From the NCBI GenBank assembly GCA_934234215.1, contig CAKQHB010000001.1, forward strand, positions 1 through 64,000: DNA of 64,000 nt, given 5' to 3'. Below, piece by piece: positions 40,302 through 49,489 of this stretch. Both the position numbers and the translations under genes were made by a program. Under the pieces are notes generated by a model. It worked only from the letters and a program-made list of their open reading frames with translations. It ran no database searches and had not been told where the DNA came from. The stretch's first letter is position 1; every line of letters starts with the position of its first letter. Source of the stretch: an uncultured Cuneatibacter sp. GTDB taxonomy: Bacteria; Bacillota; Clostridia; Lachnospirales; Lachnospiraceae.

Positions 40302-41561
40302 TTACCGGATCTGTCCATCCCCGTGAATGACGTACTGATAGCTGCACAGCTCTTCTAATCCCATCGGCCCTCTCGCGTGAAGCTTCTGGGTGGAAATGCC
40401 CATTTCACAGCCTAATCCAAATTCTCCGCCATCTGTGAATCTTGTGGATGCATTTACATAGACGGCTGCACTGTCCACGCCTGCTACAAACCGCTCTGCA
40501 ATTGCTGCATTTTCGGTAATAATGGCTTCGCTGTGGCCGGTGGAATGTGCTGCGATGTGCGCAGCTGCTTCTTCTGCGCTGTCCACAATCCCCACTGCCA
40601 GAATATAATCCAGAAACTCGGTATCAAAGTCTTTTTCTCCTGCCGGTGTTCCGGGAATGATTGCTGCGGCTCTCGCATCCAGGCGCAGTTCCACCGGTGT
40701 CTGGCCATTCGCAATACGCTTATTTACAAGGCACTCCCGCAGCATCGGAAGAAACTGCTTTGCCACGCTTTCATGCACAAGGCATACTTCCTCCGCGTTG
40801 CACACGCTGGGACGGCTCGTCTTTGCATTTTCGATGATGCGCAGCGCCTTGTCCAGATCTGCCTCCGCATCCACATACACATGACAGATGCCGGTGCCGG
40901 TCTGAATGCACGGCACGGTGGCATTTTCGACGCAGCTGCGGATCAATCCTGCGCCGCCGCGGGGAATGAGCAGATCCACATAGCCATTCGCTTTCATCAG
41001 CTCCGTTGCGGATGTGCGGCTCGTGTCCTCAATGAGCTGCACGCCGGTCTCCGGAAGTCCCGCCTGCATGAGTCCTTCCTGCATCGCCGCTACGATTGCG
41101 GCTGCCGAATGCCAGGCCTCCTTGCCGCTGCGCAGGATGCAGACATTTCCACTTTTGATGCACAGCGCTGCCGCATCGCTGGTCACATTAGGACGGCTCT
41201 CATAAATAATTGCGATCACGCCCATCGGTACCTGACGCTTTTCAATGTGCAGGCCATTGGGACGGGTGTGCTCGGACAAAACTTTTCCAACCGGGTCCGG
41301 CAACAGCGCCACTTCCTCCATGCCCTTTGCCATCGCCTCGATCCGCGCTTCCGTCAACAGCAGACGGTCGATCATCACCTCTGAAATCACGCCTCTCGCA
41401 TGCTCCACATCCTCCGCGTTTGCAACGAGAATTTCCTTCTTGTGCTTCCGAAGTGCAGCCGCACATGCGGTGAGTGCCGTGTTCTTGCGGTCCGTGTCTG
41501 CCATTGCCAGAAACGGCTTTGCTTTCTTTGCCTCTGTCAAAATCTCCTGTGTCGCTCTCAT
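40302..41561 (-). CDS. proA: Glutamate-5-semialdehyde dehydrogenase (ProA)
   Basis: Reduces gamma-glutamyl phosphate with NADPH in proline synthesis. A 419-aa member of the aldehyde dehydrogenase superfamily: ESRPNVTSDAAALCIKSGN at residues 121-139, LIPRGGAGLIRSC, the catalytic Cys C226 in TGTGICHVYVD, and SRFTDGGEFGLGCEMGIS near the C-terminus. It is 50 bp downstream of proB. No proC is seen in the window. Confidence 0.95.
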   Translation of the reverse strand: MRATQEILTEAKKAKPFLAMADTDRKNTALTACAAALRKHKKEILVANAEDVEHARGVISEVMIDRLLLTEARIEAMAKGMEEVALLPDPVGKVLSEHTRPNGLHIEKRQVPMGVIAIIYESRPNVTSDAAALCIKSGNVCILRSGKEAWHSAAAIVAAMQEGLMQAGLPETGVQLIEDTSRTSATELMKANGYVDLLIPRGGAGLIRSCVENATVPCIQTGTGICHVYVDAEADLDKALRIIENAKTSRPSVCNAEEVCLVHESVAKQFLPMLRECLVNKRIANGQTPVELRLDARAAAIIPGTPAGEKDFDTEFLDYILAVGIVDSAEEAAAHIAAHSTGHSEAIITENAAIAERFVAGVDSAAVYVNASTRFTDGGEFGLGCEMGISTQKLHARGPMGLEELCSYQYVIHGDGQIR

Positions 41562-41611
41562 TGTCTCTCCTCGTTCTCTGACATTTCCCGTGCTCCGGTC
41601 TTACTCCACGC

Positions 41612-42385
41612 TCACTGCTGCTTCGGCAAAAAGCGTGTTCCTACCTGTTTGCCCTCGACAATGTCGTACAGCACTTTCGGATCCGCACCGTTGGCGATCA
41701 CCATCGTCAGCCCTGCCTCGGTTGCGATCTCTGCTGCCCGGAGCTTTGTCTCCATGCCGCCGGTGCCGAGATTGCTGCCTTTTCCGCCCGCCAACGCCAG
41801 AATCTCCGGTGTCAGCTCCTTTACCTCCTTAAGGAGCTTTGCGTTCGGATCCTTTCGCGGGTCTGCGGTGAACAGACCATCGATGTCGGACAGCAGCACA
41901 AGCAGATCTGCCCGCACATTTGCTGCCACAATGGCAGACAGCGTATCATTGTCACCCAATGTGATCTCGTGAGTCGCAACGGTATCATTTTCGTTAATAA
42001 TGGGAAGCGCCTGCAATTCCAGCAGGCGGAACACTGTATTGTGGAAATTTTCTTTTCGATCCGATGTCTCCACATCCTCGCGGGTCAGCAGGATCTGTGC
42101 TACGGTGTGATTGTACTCCGCAAACAGTCTGTCATAGGTATACATCAGCTCGCACTGTCCCACAGCGGCAGCTGCCTGCTTGGTCGGAATGTCCGTCGGG
42201 CGCTCCGATAGCAGCAATTTGCCGACACCCATTCCGATGGCACCGGAAGAGATCAGGACAATTTCGTGTCCCGCATTTTTCAGATCACTCAAAACTTTTA
42301 CCAGAGATTCCACCTGACGGATATTCAGTCTGCCTGTGGCATGTGCCAGTGTGGAAGTACCTACTTTTACAGCAATTCTCATCAT
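41612..42385 (-). CDS. proB: Glutamate 5-kinase (ProB), without PUA domain
   Basis: Phosphorylates glutamate in the first step of proline synthesis. The 257-aa protein is the amino-acid kinase domain only (VKVGTSTLAHATGRLN, SSGAIGMGVGKL, NENDTVATHE, GTGGMETKLRAAEIA); the C-terminal PUA domain of many ProB proteins is missing, as in several Firmicutes. Two adjacent ATG codons follow AGAGGG; the first is used. It begins 20 bp after the dehydrogenase gene. Confidence 0.93.
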   Translation of the reverse strand: MMRIAVKVGTSTLAHATGRLNIRQVESLVKVLSDLKNAGHEIVLISSGAIGMGVGKLLLSERPTDIPTKQAAAAVGQCELMYTYDRLFAEYNHTVAQILLTREDVETSDRKENFHNTVFRLLELQALPIINENDTVATHEITLGDNDTLSAIVAANVRADLLVLLSDIDGLFTADPRKDPNAKLLKEVKELTPEILALAGGKGSNLGTGGMETKLRAAEIATEAGLTMVIANGADPKVLYDIVEGKQVGTRFLPKQQ

Positions 42386-42405
42386 TCTTTCCCTCTTTTG
42401 TCTCA

Positions 42406-43386
42406 TTATACTTCAAACGGGCTGTCCTCGCCCTTCGCAAATGCTGCCAGCGCCCGCATGGAGTTGCCCACCATATCCGAGATCGCCTGATCCGTGTAAA
42501 ATGCCATGTGCGGAAGCAGCAATACATTGGAATAGCCCTTTAACAGCGAGCGTTCGCGGTTGCCCAGCACAACGCCCTCATGGTTCAGATAATACAGACC
42601 ACGCTCATCCTCAATCGTATCCAACGCTGCATAACCGACTTTGCCGCTGTCCAGCGCCCTCATGAGCGCTTCGGAATCCATGACCATGCCGCGAGCCGCA
42701 TTGATGAGGATCACTCCGTCCTTCATCTTCGCAAAGGCATCATCGCTGATCATATGACGATTTTCCTCCATGCCCGGAACGTGGATCGTGATGATGTCAC
42801 TCTCCCGGTACAGCGCGTCCAGATCTACATACTCCGCGTACTGCTTGACAGACTCCTTCTCATACAAGTCATACGCCAGAATCTTGCAGCCAAAGCCGGA
42901 CAAATGTGCGATCACCGTCTCTCCGATCTTGCCGGTGCCGATGACACCGACCGTACATAGAGACAGCTCTTTTCCCATCTTGCCTGTCAGAGAAAAATCC
43001 TGCACCTCATCCTTCTTCATAATATAAGGCAGCTTGCGGCAAGCCATCAGCATGAGCATGATGGTGTAATTTGCCACACTATTTGGCGAATAGCTGACAT
43101 TCGCTACGCGCATGCCCAGCTTTTTCGCATACTCCACATCAATATGTTCATAGCCGATGCTTCGCGTGGAAACTGCGCGAACTCCCAGCTCATAAAACCG
43201 ATCTAAAAGCTCCGCATTCATCGGATTTGTAATAATAGAAATGCCATCGTAGCCTTTTGCCAGCTCTGCATTTTCCAGGCAGGGATACTCCCCTGTGATC
43301 GTCACTTCCGCACCCAGACGCGCTGCCTCTTTTTTGACACATTCTTTCTCAAATTCCGTCCGAACGGAATACGCAAACAATTTCAT
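42406..43386 (-). CDS. D-lactate dehydrogenase/VanH-like 2-hydroxyacid dehydrogenase
   Basis: A 326-aa NAD-dependent dehydrogenase. The NAD motif is VGVIGTGKIGETVIAHLSGFGC; the catalytic Arg lies in INAARGMVMD, the Glu in DTIEDERG and the His in LLPHMAFYTDQAISDMV. The C-terminal region with GLYYLNHEG and the FYTDQA motif groups it with D-lactate dehydrogenases and VanH more than with glycerate dehydrogenases. GGAG lies six bases before the ATG. It sits between a MATE gene and proBA; no D-Ala-D-Lac ligase is near. Confidence 0.85.
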   Translation of the reverse strand: MKLFAYSVRTEFEKECVKKEAARLGAEVTITGEYPCLENAELAKGYDGISIITNPMNAELLDRFYELGVRAVSTRSIGYEHIDVEYAKKLGMRVANVSYSPNSVANYTIMLMLMACRKLPYIMKKDEVQDFSLTGKMGKELSLCTVGVIGTGKIGETVIAHLSGFGCKILAYDLYEKESVKQYAEYVDLDALYRESDIITIHVPGMEENRHMISDDAFAKMKDGVILINAARGMVMDSEALMRALDSGKVGYAALDTIEDERGLYYLNHEGVVLGNRERSLLKGYSNVLLLPHMAFYTDQAISDMVGNSMRALAAFAKGEDSPFEV

Positions 43387-43417
43387 AATCTTCTCCATTC
43401 CGGAGCGCTTCGCACTT

Positions 43418-44761
43418 CTACAGCACCCCTTTTCTCCACTTGCCAAAGGTGTAAAATCCGACCGACAAAATCATCGCCACTGCCCAGCTGATCGGGAATG
43501 GCCAGAACAGCTCCGACACCGGATAATGCTTCGCAAAGTACAGCACCAGCGGAATGCGGCAGCCCCAGAACATGAGCACGCTCGTGAGCGTCGGATAACG
43601 CACTGCACCCGAGCCCTGCATCGCCGCACTCAAGATCTCATACACCGCATACATCCAGTACAGCAGCATCGTGGATGTCAGATAATAACCGCCAATCGTG
43701 ATGACTTCCTGCTCTTTTGTGAACAGCCCCAGCAACGGATTGCGGAGCAGCAGGATCAGCACACACACTGCCATATCCACAAGCACACAGGAAATCAGCG
43801 CCAGACGCACGCCTTTTTTTGTCCGCTCCGGCTGTTTTGCTCCAATGTTTTGCCCCACAAATGTCATCGTACAATCGTGCATCGCGCCCACCGGCTGATA
43901 AGCCAGCATATCCATGCGCTTCGCACAGGTGTAGCCTGCGGTCGCGTAAGAACCGAACAGATTGACCTGCGCGGTCACAATCACCTGACCGAATACAAAG
44001 ATCGAGTTATTCAGTCCCGTGGGAATGCCGATGCGCAGCAATTCTCTCAGATGTTCTCCATAAATCCGAAAATGCAGCGGATGCATGTCCAGCTCCGGAT
44101 AATATTTTCGAATATAAACAATACTGAACCCCCATGCCAGCAGCTGTGCCAGAACCGTCGCCGCAGCTGCGCCTGCTGTTCCCCAATGCAGCCCTCCGAC
44201 AAATAAAAAGTCCAGCACAATATTTCCGATGCTGGCAATCAGCAAAAATAACAGAGGGGATCTGCCGTCGCCCATTCCCCGCAGCAGACCTGCATTCTGA
44301 TTATACCCCATCATCGGAAGGGTTCCAAGCATCAAAATTACCATATATGCCACAGCATATTCCATTGCCGCGCCCTCTTCCACATGCATTGCTGTCAGAA
44401 TCGGTCTTGCAAGAAACGCTCCTGCAATGGAGATCGGCACCGCGCAGACGATCAGAAACGTATTGGACGTCGCCGTGATCTTCGCCAGCTTTTCCCGTTC
44501 TCCTGCCCCGACTGCCTGCGAGACCAGCACTGTTGTTGCCACGCTCAGTCCGCGGAACATCGCCAGCATGACCTTCGACGGACTTTCTGCCGAACCGACT
44601 GCCGCCAGCGCATTCGCATCACAAAAATTGCCGACAATTATGCTGTCCACCACCAGATATAGTTCCTGAAACAGATTTCCCAGCAAAAGCGGAATACTGA
44701 ATGTCAGAATCAACCGCAGGATCGGTCCCTGCGTCATATCCACACTGCTCTTTCGTCCCAT
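43418..44761 (-). CDS. MATE family efflux transporter (third of three)
   Basis: A 447-aa, 12-helix MATE protein (MTQGPILRLILTFSIPLLLGNLFQ, VVDSIIVGNFCDANALAAVG). The region before the ATG offers only a GGGGG stretch, and no better in-frame start exists upstream. It begins a run with the dehydrogenase, proB, proA and the MBL gene, all on one strand with short gaps. TATACT at 44815-44820 is its likely -10, with ATGTCA 18 bp upstream as a weak -35. Confidence 0.9.
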   Translation of the reverse strand: MGRKSSVDMTQGPILRLILTFSIPLLLGNLFQELYLVVDSIIVGNFCDANALAAVGSAESPSKVMLAMFRGLSVATTVLVSQAVGAGEREKLAKITATSNTFLIVCAVPISIAGAFLARPILTAMHVEEGAAMEYAVAYMVILMLGTLPMMGYNQNAGLLRGMGDGRSPLLFLLIASIGNIVLDFLFVGGLHWGTAGAAAATVLAQLLAWGFSIVYIRKYYPELDMHPLHFRIYGEHLRELLRIGIPTGLNNSIFVFGQVIVTAQVNLFGSYATAGYTCAKRMDMLAYQPVGAMHDCTMTFVGQNIGAKQPERTKKGVRLALISCVLVDMAVCVLILLLRNPLLGLFTKEQEVITIGGYYLTSTMLLYWMYAVYEILSAAMQGSGAVRYPTLTSVLMFWGCRIPLVLYFAKHYPVSELFWPFPISWAVAMILSVGFYTFGKWRKGVL

Positions 44762-44846
44762 AACGCCCCCGTTCCGAAAGTCGCGCCCGCGGCACTCCTT
44801 TCACTCTACTGTCCAGTATACCTCTTTTCTGGGTATTTTGACATAG

Positions 44847-44895
44847 AAAAAAAGCGTGGGAAAATCTCTATTAACAGAGAAATCCCACACTTTGC
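44847..44895 (-). terminator. Rho-independent terminator of purC
   Basis: On the minus strand a long stem made of AAAGTGTGGGA and TCTCT pairing with AGAGA and TCCCACGCTTT, with short internal mismatches, followed by a T-run. It begins about 15 bp after the purC stop codon. Confidence 0.8.
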
Positions 44896-44910
44896 GTTTT
44901 TATCGAATCT

Positions 44911-45783
44911 TTATTCCAAAGGCTTTCCCGTCAGCAGCTCATATGCCTGCAAATACTTTGCGATGGTCTTGTCTACGATCTCCTGCGGCAGTGTCCAGTC
45001 ATTATCCGGATTTGCTTTCAGCCAGTCGCGGGCAAACTGCTTGTCAAAGGAAGGCTGACCATGACCGGGTTCATAACCGTCTGCCGGCCAGAAACGGGAG
45101 CTGTCCGGAGTCAGCATCTCGTCACCCAGTACGATGTTGCCGTTCTCATCCAGACCAAACTCAAACTTGGTATCTGCGATGATGATGCCGCGGCTCAGTG
45201 CATATTCTGCGCACTTTTTGTACAGTGCGATGGTATAGTCACGCAGCTTGGAAGCGTATTCTTCGCCCTTGCCGGGGAAGCGCTTTTCCAGATATTCTAC
45301 GCTCTGCTCATAAGAAATATTCTCATCGTGATCTCCGATCTCTGCCTTGGTAGAAGGAGTGTAGATCGGCTCCGGCAGTTTGTCGGACTCTTTCAGACCT
45401 TCCGGCAACGCGATGCCGCAAACCTTGCCGGTCTTCTGATAGCTTGCCCAGCCGCTTCCGGTGATGTAACCGCGCACGATACACTCTACCGGCAGCATCT
45501 CCAGCTTACGACACATCATGCTGTTGCCGTCAAAGCGCTCCTGCTGGAAAAATTCCGGCATATCCTTCACATCTACCGAAATCATGTGATTCGGAAGGAT
45601 ATCTTCGGTCAGATCAAACCAGAACTTGGACATCTGCGTCAGAACCGTTCCCTTCTTGGTTACCACGTTGTTCAGAATGACATCAAAGCAGCTGATGCGA
45701 TCTGTCGCTACCATGATCAGGCTATCGCCATTGTCATAAATTTCCCGTACCTTACCCTCTTTGATTGGTTTCAATTCCTGCAT
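44911..45783 (-). CDS. purC: Phosphoribosylaminoimidazole-succinocarboxamide synthase (PurC)
   Basis: Joins aspartate to CAIR in purine synthesis, using ATP. A 290-aa protein, the longer form of the enzyme. Motifs: IKEGKVREIYDNGDSL at the N-terminus, VATDRISCFD, VECIVRGYITGSGW, IADTKFEFGLDENGNIVLGDEMLTPDSSR, and QPSFDKQFARDWL near the C-terminus. GGAGG lies six bases before the ATG. It is a single gene here, away from other pur genes. TACACT at 45862-45867 may be its -10, with no clear -35. Confidence 0.95.
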   Translation of the reverse strand: MQELKPIKEGKVREIYDNGDSLIMVATDRISCFDVILNNVVTKKGTVLTQMSKFWFDLTEDILPNHMISVDVKDMPEFFQQERFDGNSMMCRKLEMLPVECIVRGYITGSGWASYQKTGKVCGIALPEGLKESDKLPEPIYTPSTKAEIGDHDENISYEQSVEYLEKRFPGKGEEYASKLRDYTIALYKKCAEYALSRGIIIADTKFEFGLDENGNIVLGDEMLTPDSSRFWPADGYEPGHGQPSFDKQFARDWLKANPDNDWTLPQEIVDKTIAKYLQAYELLTGKPLE

Positions 45784-45933
45784 CTTTACCTCCATGCATG
45801 AGCAAACTCTATTTCCTCTCACCGAAGTGACTTTACACAACAAATGTCAGTGTAGCACTTTTTTTTCGCCGCTTCCACCCCTCACGCGCATTTTGGCACT
45901 TTTTCCCCGCAGATTGGGAAAATCCAGGGAAAA

Positions 45934-46875
45934 TCAGTCCTGTTTTCCCTGTGTCTGGAGCTGCTTCATGCTGCCGTAGAGCTGTTCCATCCGTTCAAAC
46001 TGCTCCGGCTCGTAAAACCTGCACTTGCCTCTGCCAAAGTTCTTCGCCACTTCCAGTAAGAAGCGTGCGGTCTCTTCCACATCGATGCCGTGGGTTGCAC
46101 CGCTGGCGCAGCCCGGCACCATAGATTCTGTCGTGATGGCAACGCCTACCACCGGCGCATCTGTCGCGGTCGCAGGCTGCAAAATGCTGTTCAGATGATA
46201 AACGCCATTTCCATAAGGCGTGATATCCTGCATCGTCAACGGCAATACTACCGGCGCTCTGCCGGTGGTGATCTCCACCAGATCCAGCAGGTCTTCGGAA
46301 ACCCGCAGAATATAGCCCTCTTTCACCGTGGGAGAAATGGCAAAGCCGCGATGATTCAGGATTCGATTGCCCTTCGTCGTGTCGCAGGACAGGATCGCAT
46401 CCAGCTCCGGAGAAACCTCCTCCCGGTTGATGATCGCCATAGATGCCGGCGCTCCCATAAACGGAACCGGCTCATGGGGTGTCACCGGTGCATGGGGACA
46501 GATCTGCGTAGAAATAAACACATCTCCCTCCACAGAATCTCCCTTCTTCTGCATATCTAACAGCTTTGCCGCGCAGGTCAGCGCTGCCAGCGCACCGTCG
46601 CCATCCGACACAAAGCCGATCACCTCCGGGCGTGCGCCAATGCCGCCAAGACGACCAAGAATGCCCAATGTCGGCGCATCTCCGCCGCGGCTCTTTCCGT
46701 TCGTTCCGGGAATCCGCACCTTTACCATATCGGTTGTGCCTTTTTCACCCTGCACCGCATACACTTCCACATTCGCATCGGGATTGACACGCTTCAGGTA
46801 AGCAGCCACATCCGCTCCTGTCACCCGGCTGTCATCCAGCACATCATACACTTCCAGCATTTGCTTCAAAACCAT
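45934..46875 (-). CDS. DUF1177 family protein
   Basis: A 313-aa protein that fits DUF1177: MVLKQMLEVYDVLDDSRVTG at the start, then GGDAPTLGILGRLGGIGARPEVIGFVSDGDGAL, STQICPHAPVTPHEPVPFMG and CASGATHGIDVEETARF. Function unknown; the family is often found with AroM-like proteins, amidohydrolases or transporters, none of which are here. GGAG lies six bases before the ATG, within the recurring CGGAATGGAG motif. It follows the DHHW gene by 33 bp and may be read with the acylation cassette. Confidence 0.83.
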   Translation of the reverse strand: MVLKQMLEVYDVLDDSRVTGADVAAYLKRVNPDANVEVYAVQGEKGTTDMVKVRIPGTNGKSRGGDAPTLGILGRLGGIGARPEVIGFVSDGDGALAALTCAAKLLDMQKKGDSVEGDVFISTQICPHAPVTPHEPVPFMGAPASMAIINREEVSPELDAILSCDTTKGNRILNHRGFAISPTVKEGYILRVSEDLLDLVEITTGRAPVVLPLTMQDITPYGNGVYHLNSILQPATATDAPVVGVAITTESMVPGCASGATHGIDVEETARFLLEVAKNFGRGKCRFYEPEQFERMEQLYGSMKQLQTQGKQD

Positions 46876-46908
46876 GATTTTTCTCCATTCCGGAGCGTCC
46901 CGCACTCC

Positions 46909-48093
46909 TTATTCCGCCAATGTCAGACTCAGATTCGTATCCTCCGCCAGCGTATTGACATTATATAAATACAGCATATCTGTATACTGCTCTGTCACCA
47001 TCAGATCATTGAGATTCTCGTAATAATAGCGAGGGTCAACAATCGTAATTTCCTGAAACTCCGACAGCAAAAACGGCAGGAAGCAATTCGCATAGGAATC
47101 CTTCAATACCAGCAGCCTGCGATTCGTATCCACGCTCGTCTCAATGGTGATCTTGCCCTGATTGCCGCCAAAGAACACCTGATACGGGTCCTCGCCTTTC
47201 AATGCATCCGCGTCATAGCAGGTCGCTCTCTGTGTTCCATCCTCAAAATTCACCACATACATCGGATCTTCCTCGATGGGAGTAAAAATATGGATTGCAT
47301 CCTGCTCCCGCACATAAAAGCCGCTCTTTGCCGCCAGTGATCCGGAGAAATCATTGCACACGGTCTTGCTCACAAACTGTCTCGATCCATCCACACCCAG
47401 TGCATCCGCCACACTCAGGAACGCCGCATATGCGCCGTCCGTTGTCCAGTGATGATCTGTGCGATAATACACCTGCGTTGTCTCCGCCGCCGTCTTCAAT
47501 GCTTCCCGCACATCCAACGCCTGCACGGAATCTCCCAGCTCTCCAAAAAATGCATCGAGATACGCATTCTGATCGTCCGTCAATGCATCCTTCGGCAGTA
47601 GCTCCGACTCAATAGACACTGCGTTTGGCACCAGCAGAAAACTCGTCTTCACATCCGGATAGCGCTCCGCAAATGCCTTGACCGCACTGGTGATCGCCTG
47701 TCTGCTCTCCTCCGTGCCTGCGTGAAACCGCTCCATCAAATTCGAATTTTTTCCAAGGTAAACTCCCTGTGACTCATTCTTTCCCACAAGGCGATCCATC
47801 GTTGTCCGCAGCGTCATCCACTGACTCCGCAGAAAGAACTGATCTGCCTCGTAGTCCTCCATCTCATCCATAAAGCTGCCGTCCACGATCCGCACCAGCG
47901 TCAGCTTCGGAAACTGGGACAGATTGCGCTTTTCCGAAGCGGAATAGCTCTTGTCCGGCGCAACGAGATTTACCAGCAGAATGCCCACGATCACAACACC
48001 TGCGATCAAACCAAACTTCTGATAATACCGTCTGCTCCGCGCCGCCTGCAGCTTTCTTCGATATTTTTTGATATTTAAATTTTGTCTGCTCAT
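46909..48093 (-). CDS. DHHW family membrane-anchored protein (AlgJ/AlgX-like)
   Basis: A 394-aa protein with a basic N-terminus, one transmembrane helix (residues 27-44) and an extracytoplasmic domain containing YRTDHHWTTDGAYAA near residue 212, the DHHW signature. The fold is of the SGNH-like type seen in alginate acetylation proteins AlgJ and AlgX; LVLKDSYANCFLPFL near residue 333 resembles the Ser-containing motif of these proteins. It lies 15 bp after the MBOAT gene, matching the AlgI-AlgJ arrangement, so it probably transfers acyl groups to a surface polymer. Confidence 0.87.
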   Translation of the reverse strand: MSRQNLNIKKYRRKLQAARSRRYYQKFGLIAGVVIVGILLVNLVAPDKSYSASEKRNLSQFPKLTLVRIVDGSFMDEMEDYEADQFFLRSQWMTLRTTMDRLVGKNESQGVYLGKNSNLMERFHAGTEESRQAITSAVKAFAERYPDVKTSFLLVPNAVSIESELLPKDALTDDQNAYLDAFFGELGDSVQALDVREALKTAAETTQVYYRTDHHWTTDGAYAAFLSVADALGVDGSRQFVSKTVCNDFSGSLAAKSGFYVREQDAIHIFTPIEEDPMYVVNFEDGTQRATCYDADALKGEDPYQVFFGGNQGKITIETSVDTNRRLLVLKDSYANCFLPFLLSEFQEITIVDPRYYYENLNDLMVTEQYTDMLYLYNVNTLAEDTNLSLTLAE

Positions 48094-48108
48094 CTTTCCC
48101 CTTCCCCA

Positions 48109-49485
48109 TCAGAATCGGAAATACAGGAACGGATTATAGTTCTGCGTGATCAGGCAGGCCAGACTTGCCACAAACAGAAGCACACAGAACGCTGCCATAA
48201 CACCGCGATGCTGCTGCATGAGCCAGCCGCGCACCCGTCCTACAAACGGCATACTGAAAATCGCACCGGCAGCTAACAGCACCCAATTTGTCCGAAGATA
48301 ATACGATGCCGTCTGATCCCAGAATACCGTGCTGCCGCCATGGAACATCGCCTGCAGCGTATGACCGATGTCACTCAGTCCATTTGCCGCGAAGATCACC
48401 CAGCCGATCACAACCGCAAACAGCGTCAGGATCCAGCGCATCCACGTCGGGATCCACTTTTGATTGTTCAGGAAATACTTTTCAACCAAAAGCAGAATAC
48501 CATAATACACGCCCCACAATGCAAAGTTCCAGCTGGCTCCGTGCCAGAAGCCGGTCAAAAGCCACACGAGCATAATATTCGCGATATGTCTCTTCACCGA
48601 CACGCGATTGCCGCCCAGTGGGATATAGACATATTCCCGGAACCAGGTACCCAGTGAAATGTGCCACCGTCTCCAGAACTCTGTCACGCTCGTGGACGCA
48701 TACGGATAATCAAAGTTCTTCGGGAAGGTAAAGCCCAGCATCTTGCCGAGACCGATCGCCATCTCCGAATATCCGGAAAAGTCAAAATAAATCTGCAGCG
48801 TATACGCGATTGCGGACAGCCACGCTGCACCGGTGGACAGATTCCCCATTGCCGCCAGGGTATCGTGCAGACTGCCGATGGTATTTGCCAGAAGCACCTT
48901 CTTGCCCATACCAAATAAGAAAATCTGCGCCCCCTGTCCTGCCTGCGACAGCGACAATTTGCGGTGATCCAGCTCCTCCTCAATGTCGTTGTACCGCACG
49001 ATCGGTCCTGCGATCAGCTGCGGGAACATTGTAATATATGCACCGAACCGCACAAAATTGTACTGGCAGCGAATCCGTCCCCAATAGAGATCCAGTATGT
49101 AAGATAACGCCTGGAACGTGTAGAACGAAATACCGATGGGCAGCGGCAGCTCCCGCTCCGGGATCGTGAACGGCAGGATCCGGTTCAGATTTTCCACAAC
49201 AAATCCATAATACTTAAAGAATCCCAGCATCGCCAGATTCAAAACAACCGCAAATATCATCGTCTGTTTCTTCTGCTCCGGATGCCGCTCCATCGCCAGA
49301 CCCATCCGATAGTTCAAAATAATGCTGTACAGCATCAAAAATACATACACCGGTTCTCCCCAGGCGTAAAAGAGCAGGCTGACAGCAAACAGCACCACAT
49401 CCTTCCACTTGCCAGGAACCACGTAATAGAGCAGCAGGGAAACCGGCAGAAATGCAAATAAAAACGTCAAACTGCTAAATACCAT
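48109..49485 (-). CDS. MBOAT family O-acyltransferase (AlgI/PatA-like)
   Basis: A 458-aa membrane protein with about 11 helices. The MBOAT core is clear: SYILDLYWGRI, FPQLIAGPIVRY, VTEFWRRWHISLGTWFREYVYIPLGGNR (as separate blocks), and the catalytic His in TGFWHGASWNF near residue 318. Such proteins carry acyl groups across the membrane for O-acetylation of surface polysaccharides. The start lies four bases after the DUF4358 stop. Confidence 0.92.
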   Translation of the reverse strand: MVFSSLTFLFAFLPVSLLLYYVVPGKWKDVVLFAVSLLFYAWGEPVYVFLMLYSIILNYRMGLAMERHPEQKKQTMIFAVVLNLAMLGFFKYYGFVVENLNRILPFTIPERELPLPIGISFYTFQALSYILDLYWGRIRCQYNFVRFGAYITMFPQLIAGPIVRYNDIEEELDHRKLSLSQAGQGAQIFLFGMGKKVLLANTIGSLHDTLAAMGNLSTGAAWLSAIAYTLQIYFDFSGYSEMAIGLGKMLGFTFPKNFDYPYASTSVTEFWRRWHISLGTWFREYVYIPLGGNRVSVKRHIANIMLVWLLTGFWHGASWNFALWGVYYGILLLVEKYFLNNQKWIPTWMRWILTLFAVVIGWVIFAANGLSDIGHTLQAMFHGGSTVFWDQTASYYLRTNWVLLAAGAIFSMPFVGRVRGWLMQQHRGVMAAFCVLLFVASLACLITQNYNPFLYFRF

Positions 49486-49489
49486 TTCC

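Noticed and set aside
42406..43386. Glycopeptide resistance (vanH) locus
   Set aside because: Only a VanH-like dehydrogenase is present; no D-Ala-D-Lac ligase, VanX or VanRS is in the window.
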